Assembly (NCBI GenBank): GCA_024305405.1 | Contig: JAKNDB010000098.1 | Location: 1,453,501 to 1,517,500, forward strand | Length of the DNA stretch: 64,000 bases | Direction of reading: 5' to 3' | DNA from: Dirofilaria immitis | Lineage: Eukaryota > Nematoda > Chromadorea > Rhabditida > Onchocercidae | Shown here: positions 27,526-42,403 of the stretch, one piece after another | Layout of the letters: every line of letters begins with the position of its first letter | Position numbering within the stretch: the stretch's first letter is position 1 | Translations under genes and position numbers: made by a program | The notes under the pieces: generated by a model | Databases searched by the model: none | Seen by the model: only the letters and a program-made list of their open reading frames with translations | What the model was told of the DNA's origin: nothing

Positions 27526-28137
27526 ATAAGGAGATGTTATTGCTTTTAAGAAAGGCAAAAAGCTAATAAATATTGTTGGAAATAAAACAAAATAAGTTAG
27601 TTAATATATACACATACATATATATATATACTTATCGATCAAACTTCAATCTTTTTCTCATGATATTTACATTTATTTTCAAATTATCACCAGCATTTTA
27701 GCCTTATAATATCATCATGGAACAAGCATACGATGCTTCTGTTGATAACATAAATAGATTTGATTCATTCATGATTAAATTTTGCAAAACGAAAAATAGC
27801 CAATGAAGTGAAATATAATTTTCTAGCATAAATTGATCAATTATTGATTAGATAATATTTTTGCTATAAAATATTATTTATGATAAAACAACGTGAGCAT
27901 TAATATTTCTTATAAAAGTTGGTTAGAATGAAGAAGAAAGAAAATTAAGTTAAAACCTATGCTTTTATTATCTTTTGCATATAATTCTTCTTTCTCTTTT
28001 TTTTCCTTCAAACTTATTTTCCTCTCCTAAATTCATTCAAGCATTAAGAAGAAACAATTTAGGTCTGCAAATATCAATTTGTATTGAGAGAAATCAGAAA
28101 AACTAAACGATTTGTTTACTTTCTAAACATATATAAG

Positions 28138-28261
<124 letters not shown>

Positions 28262-28262
<1 letters not shown>

Positions 28263-28680
28263 CATCTATATAAGCAGAAACATATATCTACCATATGTTT
28301 ATATATCCACCTACACAACAACTCATACATACCCATATAATATATACGTATATACCCATAAATATCCATATAACTACTACTACTACTAATTACTACATCC
28401 ATATAAACATACATAGATCAACCCACATATGTTTATATATATCCACCCACACAACAATCCATACATACCCATATAATGCATCCGTATATATCCATAGATA
28501 CCCATATAACTACTACTATTACTAATTACTACATCCATATAAACATACATAGATCCACCCACATATGTTTATATATACATATATCTACCTACACAACAAC
28601 CCATACATATACCCATACATATACTCATATATTCCCATATGTACCTATATCTATGCAAATATGTAAATATACATCCAGGT
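28262..28680 (+). repeat. Minisatellite, ~133-137 bp units with embedded TAC runs
   Basis: Three units anchored by CATATGTTTATATAT at 28292, 28425 and 28562. Each contains CCACC(C/T)ACACAACAA, CATACATACCCATATAAT and a short ACT/TAC run, so it seems to have evolved together with the adjacent triplet tract. Confidence 0.85.
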
Positions 28681-30349
28681 AAAGCATAAAATTCAGCTAT
28701 TCGGATAATTATTAAAATATAATTATAATAATATGCAATTGAGAAGCAATCTAGAAAATGTACTTTCGGATATGGTTTTATTGAAATAAGTGGGATACGG
28801 TAGATGAATAGTTTACAGTATGAGGATTTAAGTGTTAGCCATTTTTTATATATTTAAAATTTAAATTTACTTACTATTATTAAGATTAAATATTACGAAA
28901 AAAATTATAAATAACCAGTAAGAATAACTTTCTTTTTAAATGCAAAATAAAAATAAACATCACAGAAAAAAAAAACCAAATTATACAAAAAGAAAATGCT
29001 AAAAGTTATTACGCTAAAATGTCTTTTAATATTTATTAGTAATGTTTTGTAAAAATATTGAAAAAATTATCATTAAGTTAATAAATTATAATAAAAACTT
29101 CTATTACTAATACAATTATTTTAATTAGTAAATTAATACATTGTATTGGAAAAAATGAAAATTATAAATTGTAATTTTATTATTTCAAATATATACTAAC
29201 TTATCGTAAAAAATTAAAAAAAAAAAAGAAATATGTAATTATGCAAGTAATTTCATTCACATAATTACTTATAATATCAAAAAAAAAAAAAAAAGAAAAT
29301 GAAATAATAAAATAAATATAGGAAAAAATAAATTTATTTAATAAAATCTTATCAAATTCTTCTATTTCCCATTTAATATAATATTTAGTATAAAATAGAA
29401 TTATTTAATTATTTCATAATTTATGCAAAAAAAACTAAAATTTTAATTATATAATATTAATTGAATGAGAGAAATAGAAAATGAAATATACAAAAATAAT
29501 AATTTCTTTATTTAAAAAAAAAAAAACAAAAACGGAATTAATGTTTAGGCGAACTTATGATGGAACAAATTATTCGGCGAAATATTTTTGAATAAAGAAA
29601 AAAATTCAACAAGATGGTTCATTTATAATTATCAAGGGAATTAGCTCTATAGTTGCTTTTGCTATAAATAACAAAACATTAAAATTTTCTCAATGACAAA
29701 ATATAAATAGTAGAACAATTAAACTGCATAAAATATATATATATAAACTCTTTTTTGTTTGCAGTTTATTTCCATCTATTTTGCCCGTAAATTACCCTCA
29801 GGGATAGGAAAGATGTTGATACAATTTTTATATATTTATAAAAGTGTATGAGATGGCACATTAAAAAAAAAAATGAAATGAAATAAAATTGAACAACTAA
29901 CTATACGTTTCATTTTTTTTTGTTATATTAAAATTATCTATTATCATTTGATGCTTTTATCAGTTAGTTAGAAAATTTGAAAAGTAAAATAGGAAAAGAA
30001 AGGAATAATTTGATAATTAAATAAGATGTATTATTCATTTTATCGATAAGTAAATAAATGATGTCATCAATTTGATAAATGATAGTCAAATAGTTGCAAA
30101 CAACTGATAATCAATTTATTGACATATAATGTATGTTGCATTTGAATATCCTAACATAATAAATTTGAATATATTCCAAAAATATTAATCATAAATCAAG
30201 AATCAAGAATATAAATTCCAAATTATTAACTATAATTTAGTTTGCTGTTTTCTTTTGCATCTATTTTAATATCGACAAATTATTGCAAATAATTGCAGCA
30301 AAATTTGAAAGTTCAATTTTATATAATTATGAAAATTATCGGCAAAAAG

Positions 30350-30700
30350 AATAAAACGACTTCTCAAATATCTCAGACATTAAAAATTTCATTTTCTAAA
30401 TATCATTTACGTGCAAATAAATCAAAAAATCAGAAGCCATCAAATAATTCACAAAAATTTTTTTAATCAAATTTTTATCGAATCTCAATGATTATTATTG
30501 CCTGTTTCCAATAATCCTAACAAATAAAACAACTTCTCAAATATCTCAAGCTATTATAAATTTCATTTTCTAAATATCATTTACGTGCAAATAAATCAAA
30601 AAATCAGAAGCCATCAAATAATTCACAAAAAAGCTTCTAAAATTTATTCATCAAAAGAATGTTGAATTTTTTTATAGAATCTCAATGATTATTATTTTTA
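30350..30700 (+). repeat. Tandem duplication, period 173 bp
   Basis: AATAAAAC(G/A)ACTTCTCAA starts at 30350 and 30523. Both copies share ATATCATTTACGTGCAAAT and TCAGAAGCCATCAAATAAT, and end near ATCTCAATGATTATTATT. Confidence 0.9.
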
Positions 30701-31751
30701 AAAAATTTTTTCAATCTAGTTCATACAAAATAATAAAAATGTCCATTGTTAGTAGTAGTACACAATCTCAACAAGTGCCAGGTATAATACTTGATATGAA
30801 AATACCAAGTATGAAAATTTAAGTGATACTTGAAATTCGTCAATCATTTTTATTTGAGGAAAAAAATCTATTTTTTCATTCTTCATCCATATCGTTTTTT
30901 TACTAAATCTTTTTGCTCATTTGTATCAATTATTTCGATAAATAATTTTATCATTTAATATCAATAGATTAAGATTTTTTTATCATTTCAATTTTACCAA
31001 TTCTAATTTGTCTTAAAAATTTATAAAATAATATAATCCAAACTTATATTAGCTGATAAATTAATGTAATGCTTTAATTTAGTTGTTTTGAAAAATTACA
31101 TCAATAAGATATTTAATTATGATAAAAAATATTGCTTTAACAAATAAATAAAAATGATAAATAGCTAGCTTAACAATTAGCTTGACAATTTTAAATAAAA
31201 AAAAGAAAGAGATAGACCATAAAAAATTTATTTGAAATCAAATATATTCGAAATCAAATATATTAAATATAATATTATTTTAATTAGCGGAAATGAAAAA
31301 TAATTTATTGTAATTTTTTTGTAATAAAACGATTAATTACCAAAGAAAAATTTAAAAAAAATTATTAATTTTAAGACAAAAACAAATGGCTAAATTTTTT
31401 CTCAAATTTTTTTAATATTTAACTTTTTCGAAATTCTTAGTGTTGCAGGTTGATTATCATGAAGCATAAAGAATTTTTTTTTCTGCTAATTTATTTCAAG
31501 TTCTACTTATGCTTACTTAATATGCGGAAAGGAAGAAATGCATTAGGCTTTTTTTTTACTTATCAAGAATTCGTAATATCGAGATTTCTGTTTTCTTTTT
31601 CTTTTTCTCTCTTCTTTTTCTTCGTTTTCTTTTCACGTAGAAAATAGTTTTTCGATCAGCTGAAATTTCAAACTTCTTTTAGGCTTGTTTTTCTCGCAAA
31701 ATATTCCGTAAATGTTAGAAGAGAAATGAAGAAAAAAAGGAATAAGGATGA

Positions 31752-32027
31752 TGTCAAGCATATCAGTGATATATATATATACCTTGTCTTATATCGAAAT
31801 TTATCATTATTATCATTAATCAATCATTATCATTTTACTAGTTTTATCATTTGACAAAAGCAAATCTAAAATTTAAAATGAATTAATTCGAAATAAATTA
31901 TACATTATTAAATTAAAAATATTGGCTTTAAATTAATTTTACAATAAATGAATTATTTTAAAATAAAATCTATAAAAATTTTAAGATGATAACAATATAT
32001 ATATATATATCACTGATATGCTTGACA
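31752..32027. mobile_element. MITE-like element with ~28-bp terminal inverted repeats
   Basis: TGTCAAGCATATCAGTGATA begins at 31752 and its exact reverse complement ends at 32027, both continuing inward as AT dinucleotides. The interior of about 220 bp is AT-rich and non-coding. No clear target-site duplication is visible, so the mobile nature is inference. Confidence 0.55.
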
Positions 32028-33941
32028 GTTTTATTCAACAAAATTATTTGGAAATAATCCAATTTTCAAATATGCTGAAAAAAAATAACCTTTTTTTTTT
32101 TAAATTAATATTTTAACAAAAAATTAATCAAAATATGAATAAATTGTTGAATAGTGATTTTTCGATTTTTCTTCATCTAATTATCATACTTACTTACTAT
32201 CACGATATTATCATTATATTCATGAAACTGTTACGACGTGTATCATTGGATGTAAATGAATAATTCGGTTTTACCTCTCTCTCTCTCTCTTTCTCTTTGA
32301 TCATTTTATCCATAATTATTTCTTATATACTATTTACTATCTTATAATTTTAAACTTAATAAAGGAAAAAAAAATTAAGATGGGAATATATCACGCTATC
32401 AAAAAGGAATGAAATTTGATTTTTTTTGAATAAAATTTTAATGATGTTAAGAGATGCATGGAATATAAATATATGTATATATATTTTGAAATATGACTAT
32501 GCTTATATATTATTATCATATGAAAAAAAAAATAAAAACTTTTTTTTGCACTTTATCAATTTCAATCGTTAGCAATTTTACGATGATAACAAATTTTTTG
32601 AATAGACCAACTTATTCAAACATTTGTAAATATCAAAAAATCCATTTCAATGTTTTTCTTTTTCTTTTTCTTTTTTTTTTGCTTTTTTGAAATATAAAAA
32701 AAAAGTTGAAAATATTTTTCAAATTAAATATTTTTTTCTTTTTGAGAAAAAACGAATATTTGTTTTTTAAATTAATCAATATATTATTATATTTCATTGC
32801 TGATTAGTAAGATAATAGAGACAGATAAGTGTTAGTAATTTAATATACAAATTTTCCCTTACATATAATCTATTGATAAAATCGATTTATTATTATTATA
32901 ATTAAATAATCATTCTCTCATACTAAAATGACAAGATTAATATTCTGAAATATTGCATATGTTAATAACAGAAGTGATAATCAAAATTATCATATTATTA
33001 AATTAGGGAAAGAATACTGAAAAACTTTACAAAATATATTTGAATTGAAAAATTTTTTATTTCATCGCTGTGGAAAATTATATTGCTAACACTAAGATAA
33101 TATTATATTTTATGGATTATCGCAAAGGATAACAGAAATATTTTAAAATAATCGGAAATCAATCTTATAATAAAATTTTAAATAATATTTCTCATTTTTT
33201 TAGTTATCATAAATTTTATTTCTATTTCAAACATTCGTGTCTATTTCAAATTATCTATTATCAATTTTATTGAAATAAAAATTTGAGAGAAAAATTTTGA
33301 TAGCGATATTATTTTTAATTATATGATTTAAAATTTTCACCTATATATTAAGCATTTGATATAAATTCAGATTAAAATTACATCCATCTATACCTGTTAT
33401 CTTATCATTAATTTCATTGTAATAAAAAAACAGTGATAATGATTACTTTTATTGAATAATTGATAGTTATCTATTTCAATAAATGCTATCAGATTAGAAA
33501 AAAGATATTAATTTATAAACGGATTTTTCCTTTGTTTTGTATCTTTTAGATCAAACTTTCATCGTCGATTCATTCATCAACGGACTGCATCAGATTTTTT
33601 GTTATCACTAATATAAATAAGCCTGATAGTTTCTTTTTTAAATAAGCTTGATAGTAATTTTGAACATATCATTAATATATGTAGATTATTTTCATAAATT
33701 TTAAATAAAACATGAAATTATTGAAGAAAAAAAAGCACTCGTTAAATGATTAATCATTTAATTAATCATACATTTATTAAAATAATTTTTATTTTTTTAA
33801 TTTATCAATTATTTAAAATTTATCAAATTTTCACATAAATTATAATCTCTTTGATTGATTAATTTAAAAAATAATCAAAAGAGAAAAGAGATTTCGATTA
33901 ATATAATTAATTCATAATTTAAAATATACATATATATATAT

Positions 33942-34347
33942 ATGTATATATACTTATTTATTTCATTATTTTCTGATATACTATTAATATTACAATACTA
34001 AATATATTTTATAGTATGAATTATCACTTAAATCATACTGTAACTTAAATTTAAACGGACAATAAAACAATGCTATATATCGATACAGTAATAGTAATAT
34101 GCATGGGATGGGATAAACAATTTCTTCCAATCATTAGATATCATTTATGTATATATTTCTTTTTCATTATTTTCTGGTATATTATTAATATTGCAATAAT
34201 AAATACAATATATTTTATAATATGAATTCTCATTTAAATCATACTGTAACCTAAAAAAATTTAAACGGACAGTGAGACAGTGATATATATCGATACAGTA
34301 ATATGTATGGGATAGATAATTTTTCCAATCATTAAATATCATTTATT
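33942..34347 (+). repeat. Tandem duplication, ~200 bp
   Basis: Two diverged copies share TTCATTATTTTCTG, AAATCATACTGTAAC, TTTAAACGGACA, TATATCGATACAGTA and CCAATCATTA(G/A)ATATCATTTAT, with the boundary near 34147. Confidence 0.85.
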
Positions 34348-35150
34348 AAATTTTATATTAAAAACAAAAAGAAGAAAAAAAGATCAAAAATGATCGATCA
34401 TAATAATATTCTGCGTTAATTTCTATTTGTCATTAGGAAAACAAACAAATAAACAAACAAACGAAGAAACATAAACAAAAAATAAAAAGGTTGTAAACGC
34501 CAATTTTTAAATGCTTAAATATATCGAATAGAAGAAAATCGTTTTCTTTTATTTTTTACTTTATATTTTTTTGCCTCCTCCTCCTGATATTTTGATGGAC
34601 AATTTTTTCAATTTTTTTTTGTTTAGTTAAAAAAGATTTCCAAGAAAAAAGAAAAAAATTAAAAGATTAATTTTGTGATGAAGATATGAAATGAATTATC
34701 AAGGAGAAATTATCATTCGAGATTTTCTTCCATTTATCAAAATCAATAAACCATTATATTTTATCAGTGATATAGTACATTACATATATATATGTATTTT
34801 TTTCCAATATTTTCTTCTTTTATTTATTATTACTTTTTTGAAAAAAAAATTATATATTTTTTAAAAATAAGTAAATTTAATAATTAATAGAATAATTTAA
34901 ATGAAATAAATTGAATTTTATACATTTACAAAAAAATAAAAAAATAACAAAAGATAAAAACCTTAAAATAAATAATTTAATTTACTGAACAAATAAGCAA
35001 ATTTAATGATCAAATAAAAATAGTTATTTGTTAATGAATAAGATTTGCACAATATTAAACAAAATTAAGTATGCATCGATTTAATAAAACATAATAATAT
35101 GTAAATTATTATACTAATCAATTGAATAAGCAAGCAATTTAAGATATTTA

Positions 35151-35460
35151 ATTGATACATAAGAAAATTTGAAAAACTAAGTAAATGAGAAACTAATGAT
35201 TACAGTGAATGATAAGGAGATTTTTAGCTCGATCAATAATGATAAAATTATTAAATTATTATCATTGTTGTTATTCTAATCATTATCATTGTTATTTATT
35301 ATTATTGATAGTGTTTTAATTGATACATGCGAAAATTTGAATAAATGAGAAACTAACTAATGATTATAATGGATGACAAAAAGATTTTTAGTTTGATCAG
35401 TATTGGTCAAATTATTTAATTGTTATCATTATTATTATCATTGTTAGTAATTGATACTGT
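35151..35460 (+). repeat. Diverged tandem duplication, ~170 bp
   Basis: Both copies start TTGATACAT and share AAATGAGAAACTAA, GATTTTTAG and ATTATCATTGTT. Confidence 0.65.
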
Positions 35461-37700
35461 TGATATTAGCTGACAATACTAAACATTTATTGATAACTGT
35501 TATCGATTAATCTGTTAATTTTAATTGTTTCAATTAAAATGCTACTAATTTACGATGCACTGTAAAAAAAAGTATTTATAATTAAATTATTTATTTTCTT
35601 CAAATATAATCGTTTTAAAAATCAAAAGAATTTTGAGTATTTACTAATATATAAAATAATTCATTACTAATCAATTGTTAAATTACCATTATTTAAATTT
35701 TTAGGTTTATAAAAAAAAAGGTAATGATATTAACGCATTGAAAATATAGAAAATTAAGATTGATTATTTTTGTGAAACTTGATAAGTTGTAAAATTGATA
35801 AGATCTTTAAAATTCAGTATTTTATTTCAAATAAAAGTTATTTTCCACTTTTTTCTCTTAATATCATGAAGATTTCATAATTAAAAAGCTAATAAAGTAA
35901 TTGCAACGAAGTATGAAAATAGATGATATTAATATAAAATCATAAATATTTTTTCTAAATTATAAATCAAAAATTTTATTCTCGAAAAGATTATATAAAA
36001 TCCCTCCCTTATGTTTGAGACTTTATTCCTTTCACCGTAATTTCGTTATACTGTCTATTCACAGTATTTTCAATTTAATTGAATGTAACAAAAATTTGAT
36101 GGAAAAAATCATCGAATTTACTTTAAATTATGAAAATCTATAATTGGTTAAATTGAGCAATTATCAGCGATCAAAAAAAATGGGATAATTTAATTTCAAA
36201 TGGTATACTCATGCTTTAGCCCCACAGTAACTGTTGGGATTACTGTATTTTCGAAAATAAATCATTTGAAAAAATATTTGGAAGGAAAAGATAGAAGAAA
36301 ACACTGAAGTATGATGTGAATGTTTACGGTGGATATCTTAAATAATACATACAAGTATTACCAGTATCAAAACATAAAACCCTGATTCATATTCGTACAA
36401 AAATTTAAATTCATCGGATCAAAAATTTTCAAATTAGATCAAAAATTTTCAGATTATATTTTTGGAATTGCTGAATTAATCAATACGAATATAACTGTCT
36501 CTAACAATTAGCATAAAAATCATAGAATAATATTTGAAATGAGAAAATGTCGATATATTTGCTTTGATGATAAATATCAAAACTTGAAATATCAAATGAT
36601 AATATTATATATTAAAACTTCAAAATAAAAGATGCAATTTGATTGATTTCATTTGATAGTAACTTAATCAATCGCTAAGTAAAGTTAAAGCATATGAAGA
36701 CTTTTATTATAAATTACTTTTAAGAGCATATTTGTTTGACAACGACATATCATAATGATCCCTTGAGAGAATAATTCCCGTCATATCGAATAACTTCATA
36801 AAATTTTCGATAATTTGTATTTCTTCATTTTTTTTAAAGAAAAAATAATCTCTTAAACAGGAGTAAAAATTTATGCAAAAATAATCTTATTTTATTAACC
36901 GTTTTTAGTATGGTTCCAATTTTTTTAATGAAAAATTCACTCTCGAGAATAAGAAAATCCGATCTCGATTTTATAATAATTTCAAATTTTTGATTGAATG
37001 GAACTATTTTGTTTGAAAAAAAATTATATCACTATTGATCTTAGCACAATAATTGATTATTAAAAAATTATAGCCAATTTTTGTTTTGTCGTCTTTTTTT
37101 TTCATAGAATATTGCCAATAATTTTGTTTACATAATAAAATAAAGCAAGAATAAATCAAATTTATCTTTCGTCAAAGAAAACAAAAAACGCCATTTAATC
37201 ATTAAGCATTTTTATGAAAAATCTTAATTATAAAAAAAAAAATTTTGTAATATTTTGTCTATCTATTTCTCAATAAACTATTGTAATCCTAGGGTGTATT
37301 GGAAAAAAAAGGAATAAAAATTTCCGATAGAGAGAGATGATTAGTTATGGGATAGATTCGATGAAGTTATCATTCTTATCAACTATCGTAATAGACTCAA
37401 GGCTAGATATACTGAATAACTAAGGCAATTTAAAAATTATTACATTTTTTTTATCGTTGCTAAAAGAAAAGTTCACAAGAAAAAGTTTTTTAAATTTAAA
37501 TTTCTTACATCTTTAAACTTCAAATTAGAATCTTAAATTTGAGTTCTATTGCCTTTTAAAATTCTAAATGAAATCTTTTAAATATTATTATCGTTGATTT
37601 ATTATACGATCAGTAAGTTTATAAAAATAATTGTTCAATGATATGGGAATATAATTTTTGGCATTAATTCAAGACAAACATAAAAATTAATTTATCGTTT

Positions 37701-37892
37701 GAAATTATTTATGAAACATTGAGATAAGCAAAAAAAATCGCTGCATGCAGAGAAAGTAAATAAATAAGTAATACAGAAATTTTAAATTGAACCAATAAAA
37801 ACACAACAAATAAATTGCAATGCAACTTGCTGCGTGCAACTTGCTGCATGCAGCAATTTTTGCTTATCTCAATGTTTCATAAATAATTTCGA
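37701..37892. repeat. Inverted repeat with ~50-bp arms and CTGCATGCAG cores
   Basis: Left arm 37701-37750 (GAAATTATTTATGAAACATT...CTGCATGCAG) is nearly exactly mirrored by right arm 37844-37892. The spacer of about 93 bp contains a further partial TTGCTGC(G/A)TGCA repeat. A transcript would form a long hairpin. It could be a fold-back element. Confidence 0.85.
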
Positions 37893-40800
37893 AATATTTC
37901 ACTCATTTGCTTATTTATTTATTCGCAATTTACTTATCAAAAGTTTGCTAGAATTTTATATCAAAATTTATAAAAAAGATTAGTAATACGTAAATTTGAA
38001 TTAATTTGATATTTTTACATTTGAAATAATTTTTTGATTATTTTTAAATTTTATTAAAATTTATAAAATTTTCGATTCCAAAAATTTAATTTCTTTTTCA
38101 ATGATATCTTAAAAAAGAAATTATAATTTCAAAAAAAAATTTTTTTGCCAACAATTTTCTCATAATTATCATAATTGATAAGCAATTTCAATTTGATTAT
38201 GTCTATCTCATTATCAATTCGATGATTGATAAAATAGATAAAAATAGAAATTAAATGATTTAAATAAGAATTAGGCGATGAATAACGATTTTACATCAAT
38301 TTCATTATGCAACAAATAAATGAAAAATAACTTTTACATGTATATGTAGGAGGTGTGTACGTGGGTGTGAGTGTGGGTGTAAGTATATGTGTGGGTGTAT
38401 TTTGAATGGGACATTTAGATAAATATTGATCTTGAAAGATATTTACATTTTTAATTTTATTATTATTGCTATTGTAGATGAATAAATTTTTGAAGAGTTG
38501 ATTTTTCATTTGAAGCCAAGGTGATCTTTCGTATGTAGTCTTTTTAAAATTCTTTTTTTCCCTTATTATTAGCCAAGAAAAGTGTCCCAAGAGAAAATTG
38601 CCCAATTACTCTAATTTTATTGATATTCAAAGAAAGATGATTGATAGATGAGATGAATATGGAAAAGATGATGTTTTTCAATATCATGCATATCTTAAAT
38701 ATTTTGATTTATCATTGGATAATTTTACGGAATCATTCATCCCTCTTATCATCCACTGTTAATCTAATCTAATCCATCCGTTCATATTCATTTATTCATC
38801 TTTCAATAAAATTTTTATATAGATAATGCTATCAATCGTTAAAGCATTAATTTATCACATTATCATTCTATATCACTTTATCATTTAGTTAAGCAAAAAA
38901 ATTGCTTAAATTATGATATTTTTTATTTTGATTAACTTACGATTGATAAATTAATTTTACGCATATAAGAGAAAAATTATTTAGAAGATAAAATACAAAA
39001 GAAGAATGAAACTTATATTACCAAAAAAAAACGAAATGATAAAAATTAATATAAAAACGAATGTAAATAATAATAATATCAAATTTATCAATTGCAATAG
39101 ATAAATTATATAAATATGCAATTTTACAAATGTAATTATTTTCGTTTTCTTTTATTATTTGAATAATAAAAGAAAGAATAAAAAGAAAAATTTGTTTTTA
39201 TTCTTTTCAAAAATTTATCAAAAATATTTGCCTAATCGATAGGAATTATTACGCAAAAATAACTGATAATGTGATAAACATTATGAAATAATATTTTGTA
39301 ATGTGAAAATTAAAGATTAAAATTTGATACATTTAATAATAATAAATAATGGAAAAAAAGATGAATAAATTATTTTTAAAAATGCTTATTAGAATCAAAG
39401 ATTAAAATGTTTTTAACGGAAAATAAATTGAACAAACATTTACTTATATTATTGAAAAATGAAATTTTCATATTTTAAAACTTTGTTTTTTTTTGTTTAA
39501 ATTTTTGCAGTATTTTTTTTTGGCCTATTTACAGCATAATAAAAACAATCATTTTGCGAGGATTATAAATTGAAAATGATAGGAAAAATAAGAAAGGAAA
39601 AAGAAAAATGAAAATGGCAGGAGATTAGAAAAAATCAGTTTTAATTTGAAATAATAAACTAAACGATGAATAATGATGATTTAGGCAAAGAATGGATTAA
39701 AGGAAATAGTCGAAATAACTAACCAAACAATCATTTCATTTTCTGCTTTTTTTTTTTTTTGCAGCTAAAATAAATGAATAAAATGAATTATTATTAAGCG
39801 TTCAATTAATTTTCATTATTTCTAATTTTAATTATTTTTTTTAGAAATTAAAAAGCTTACAAAAGACAAAACAAAAAACGAGATAACAGAAGATATGATA
39901 ATGATAAGAGAAGAGTAAAAAGTAGAAAAATTTAACAATAATATGATTTTTTTCTTAAAAGAATTTTTTAAAAACTTTAAAAAATTTTATGAAAAATAAA
40001 AGTTGCGAAATAATTTCGATAATTGAAAGAGAAAAGCTCCACAATAATATGATTCCCTTTAAGGAAAAAAAAACTTAAATTTATTAAGAAATAAAAATTA
40101 CAAAAAAAATTTCGACATTCCTAAAACAAAAATCTTAAATCTATCATTAGTGTTAAAAAAAAATTGATATGCTATCTAATCAAATTATTTGAAGTTAATC
40201 AAAATCAAGTAAAAGGAGCTGATAACTATTCGTGGAACTACTATTCATTAATAATTCTGAAATAATATTAACTTTTTGGATTTAAGAAAAAATGTTAACT
40301 TGAATTAACCGAATAAAATTAAGAGATGGAAAAATTTTTTTATCGTTTCTTTTCGATTTTCAGAAATTTCGGGAAAAAAAACTTACCGTATAATCAAAAA
40401 AAAATAAAGGACCGGGAAAAAAATTGGAACTTGTGCAATCCCGATTAGCTCAATAAAAATATGCTTATTTCAACTTGAAAAGAAAACTTTATAGTGTCCT
40501 AGCAAAATTGATTACTTTAATTATTAAATAACACCTAAGTGTTATACGGTATTATCTCCATATTAGAATTTATCCAATATCATATTTTAATAATGCATAA
40601 AATAAATTAAATTCGAAAATTTCATATAGAATTTTTTGAAAATTCCATTAAAGCTTTTCATGATCGATATGATTTAATTTCATCCAATGAAATGGACTAT
40701 TTCTTATGAAAAGCAATCAAATATGATAATCTTATTTGAACAATAATAGCAATTAAATTGCATAAAAATTTGATAAAAAGATAGTAAAAAAAAAAAGAAA

Positions 40801-41069
40801 AGATTATAGATTTTATATGAATTAAAAAAATATGTATTATCGCTGGAGAAATTTTATTATTAAAAAGTTGAATAAATACTTTCGAAAAAAAGAATCTTTT
40901 TTTTCCTTTTCATATTTCAAATTTAAAAATTAATAGAACTTTCTTTAAACATAAATTTTTAAAAAGCATTTTTTGCGTTATAATATTTAAGCGCTTCACT
41001 TAAACATAAAAGCTTCAAACAATTTGCGCAAAATTTCCACGCGAACATCACATATATCGATCATATTCA

Positions 41070-41608
41070 AGGATGAAAACGTGTAATTATAGGCGAAAAC
41101 GTGTAACTCGTAAGTGAAAATGTGCAATTATGAGTGAAGACGTGCAATCGTAGATGAAAATACGTAATTACAGCTGAAAACGTGTAATCGTAGCTGAAAA
41201 CTGTAATTGTGGATGAAAACGTGCAGTTGTCGGTGAAAACGTGCAATTAATGGATGGAAACGTGTAATCATTGATGAAAACGTGCAATTATCGATTGAAA
41301 ACTTGCAATTGTGGATGAAAACGTGTAAATGTGGATGGAAACGTGCAATTGTAGATGAAAACGTGTAACTGCGGATGAAAACGCGCAATCATGGATGAAA
41401 ACGTGTAATTGTGGACGAAAACGTGCAATTGTGGACGAAAACGTGCAACTGTAGACAAAAATACGTAATTGTGGATGAAAACATGCAATTGTGGATGAAA
41501 ACGTGCAATTGTGGATGAAAACGTGCAATTATGGATGAAAACGTGTAATTGTGGACAAAAACGTGCAATTGTCGATGAAAACGTGCAATTATGGATGAAA
41601 ACATACAT
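41070..41608 (-). repeat. 20-bp minisatellite, ~27 copies
   Basis: The consensus on the + strand is GTGGATGAAAACGTGCAATT. Because 20 is not a multiple of 3 and the unit has no minus-strand stop, all three minus frames are open and show the same 20-residue peptide pattern in shifted phase (HVFIHNCTFSSTIARF-like). That explains several overlapping open frames and is not evidence for a protein. Confidence 0.95.
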
Positions 41609-42403
41609 AATTACTGAATAAAAGCATGTATTTCTAATGAAATATTTGATAGAATGGTATAATTTGATGATTCTATCAAATAGTTTTAAAAGAAATTAAA
41701 AAAAATCAAATCTTCAATGATAGCATTAGCTTTGTCTCTTTCCTTTTTATTTTCTTTTATCTGATGAAATAAGAAGGAAAATGCAAGACGAGAAAATGCA
41801 TGAAATTAGAAAGGAAAAACTAAAATTAATGGCGCTAATAATACGAAGCTATGAAAAAGAAAATTAATATAAAAAAGAAAAAAGAAAAATGAAATCGATT
41901 AGATTTTCAAGAGGGAAGGAAATCTTTTATTTTATAAATTTAAAATATAATTCATTTCAAAAATATCTCTACAACACTGTATTTTTTTTCTTTTTTAATA
42001 TATTTTACATGTATCATTTAAAAATTGTTTTTTATCACTCATATTTTCTTTCATTTTTTTTTTGTAATATTTGTTTTAATATGAATGATATATTTATCAA
42101 TGCATCATTTATATTTACTATTATTAAATAATATTTATCGAAAAGGTATGAATGAAATTTAAAAATCCTAATTTCCATTTGTAAATTATGCATTAATGGT
42201 TAAAATTTAATCAGCCAAATATTCCTTTAAATTTAAATTGTCTTATAAACTAACTATGATCAATACTTATTTTAAGAAGCAGAAATAATCATTTTTTTAA
42301 TCTGAAAATGTTTTATTATAATTTGTTATTTCTTTTCTTTTCTTATAAAATAATCAACAAAAAAAATTGAGAATATTTTTGTCAAAAATGAAGAAACTAT
42401 AAA

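Noticed and set aside
34441..34480. AAACAAAC run as a regulatory element
   Set aside because: Short simple sequence with nothing functional near it.
38336..38402. GTGTGGGTGT stretch as telomeric repeat
   Set aside because: Nematode telomeres are TTAGGC; this is a short irregular GT-rich run.
41128..41608. Overlapping His/Phe/Thr-rich open frames of 71-106 codons
   Set aside because: They arise because a 20-bp repeat without stops is open in all three frames; no start context or homology.
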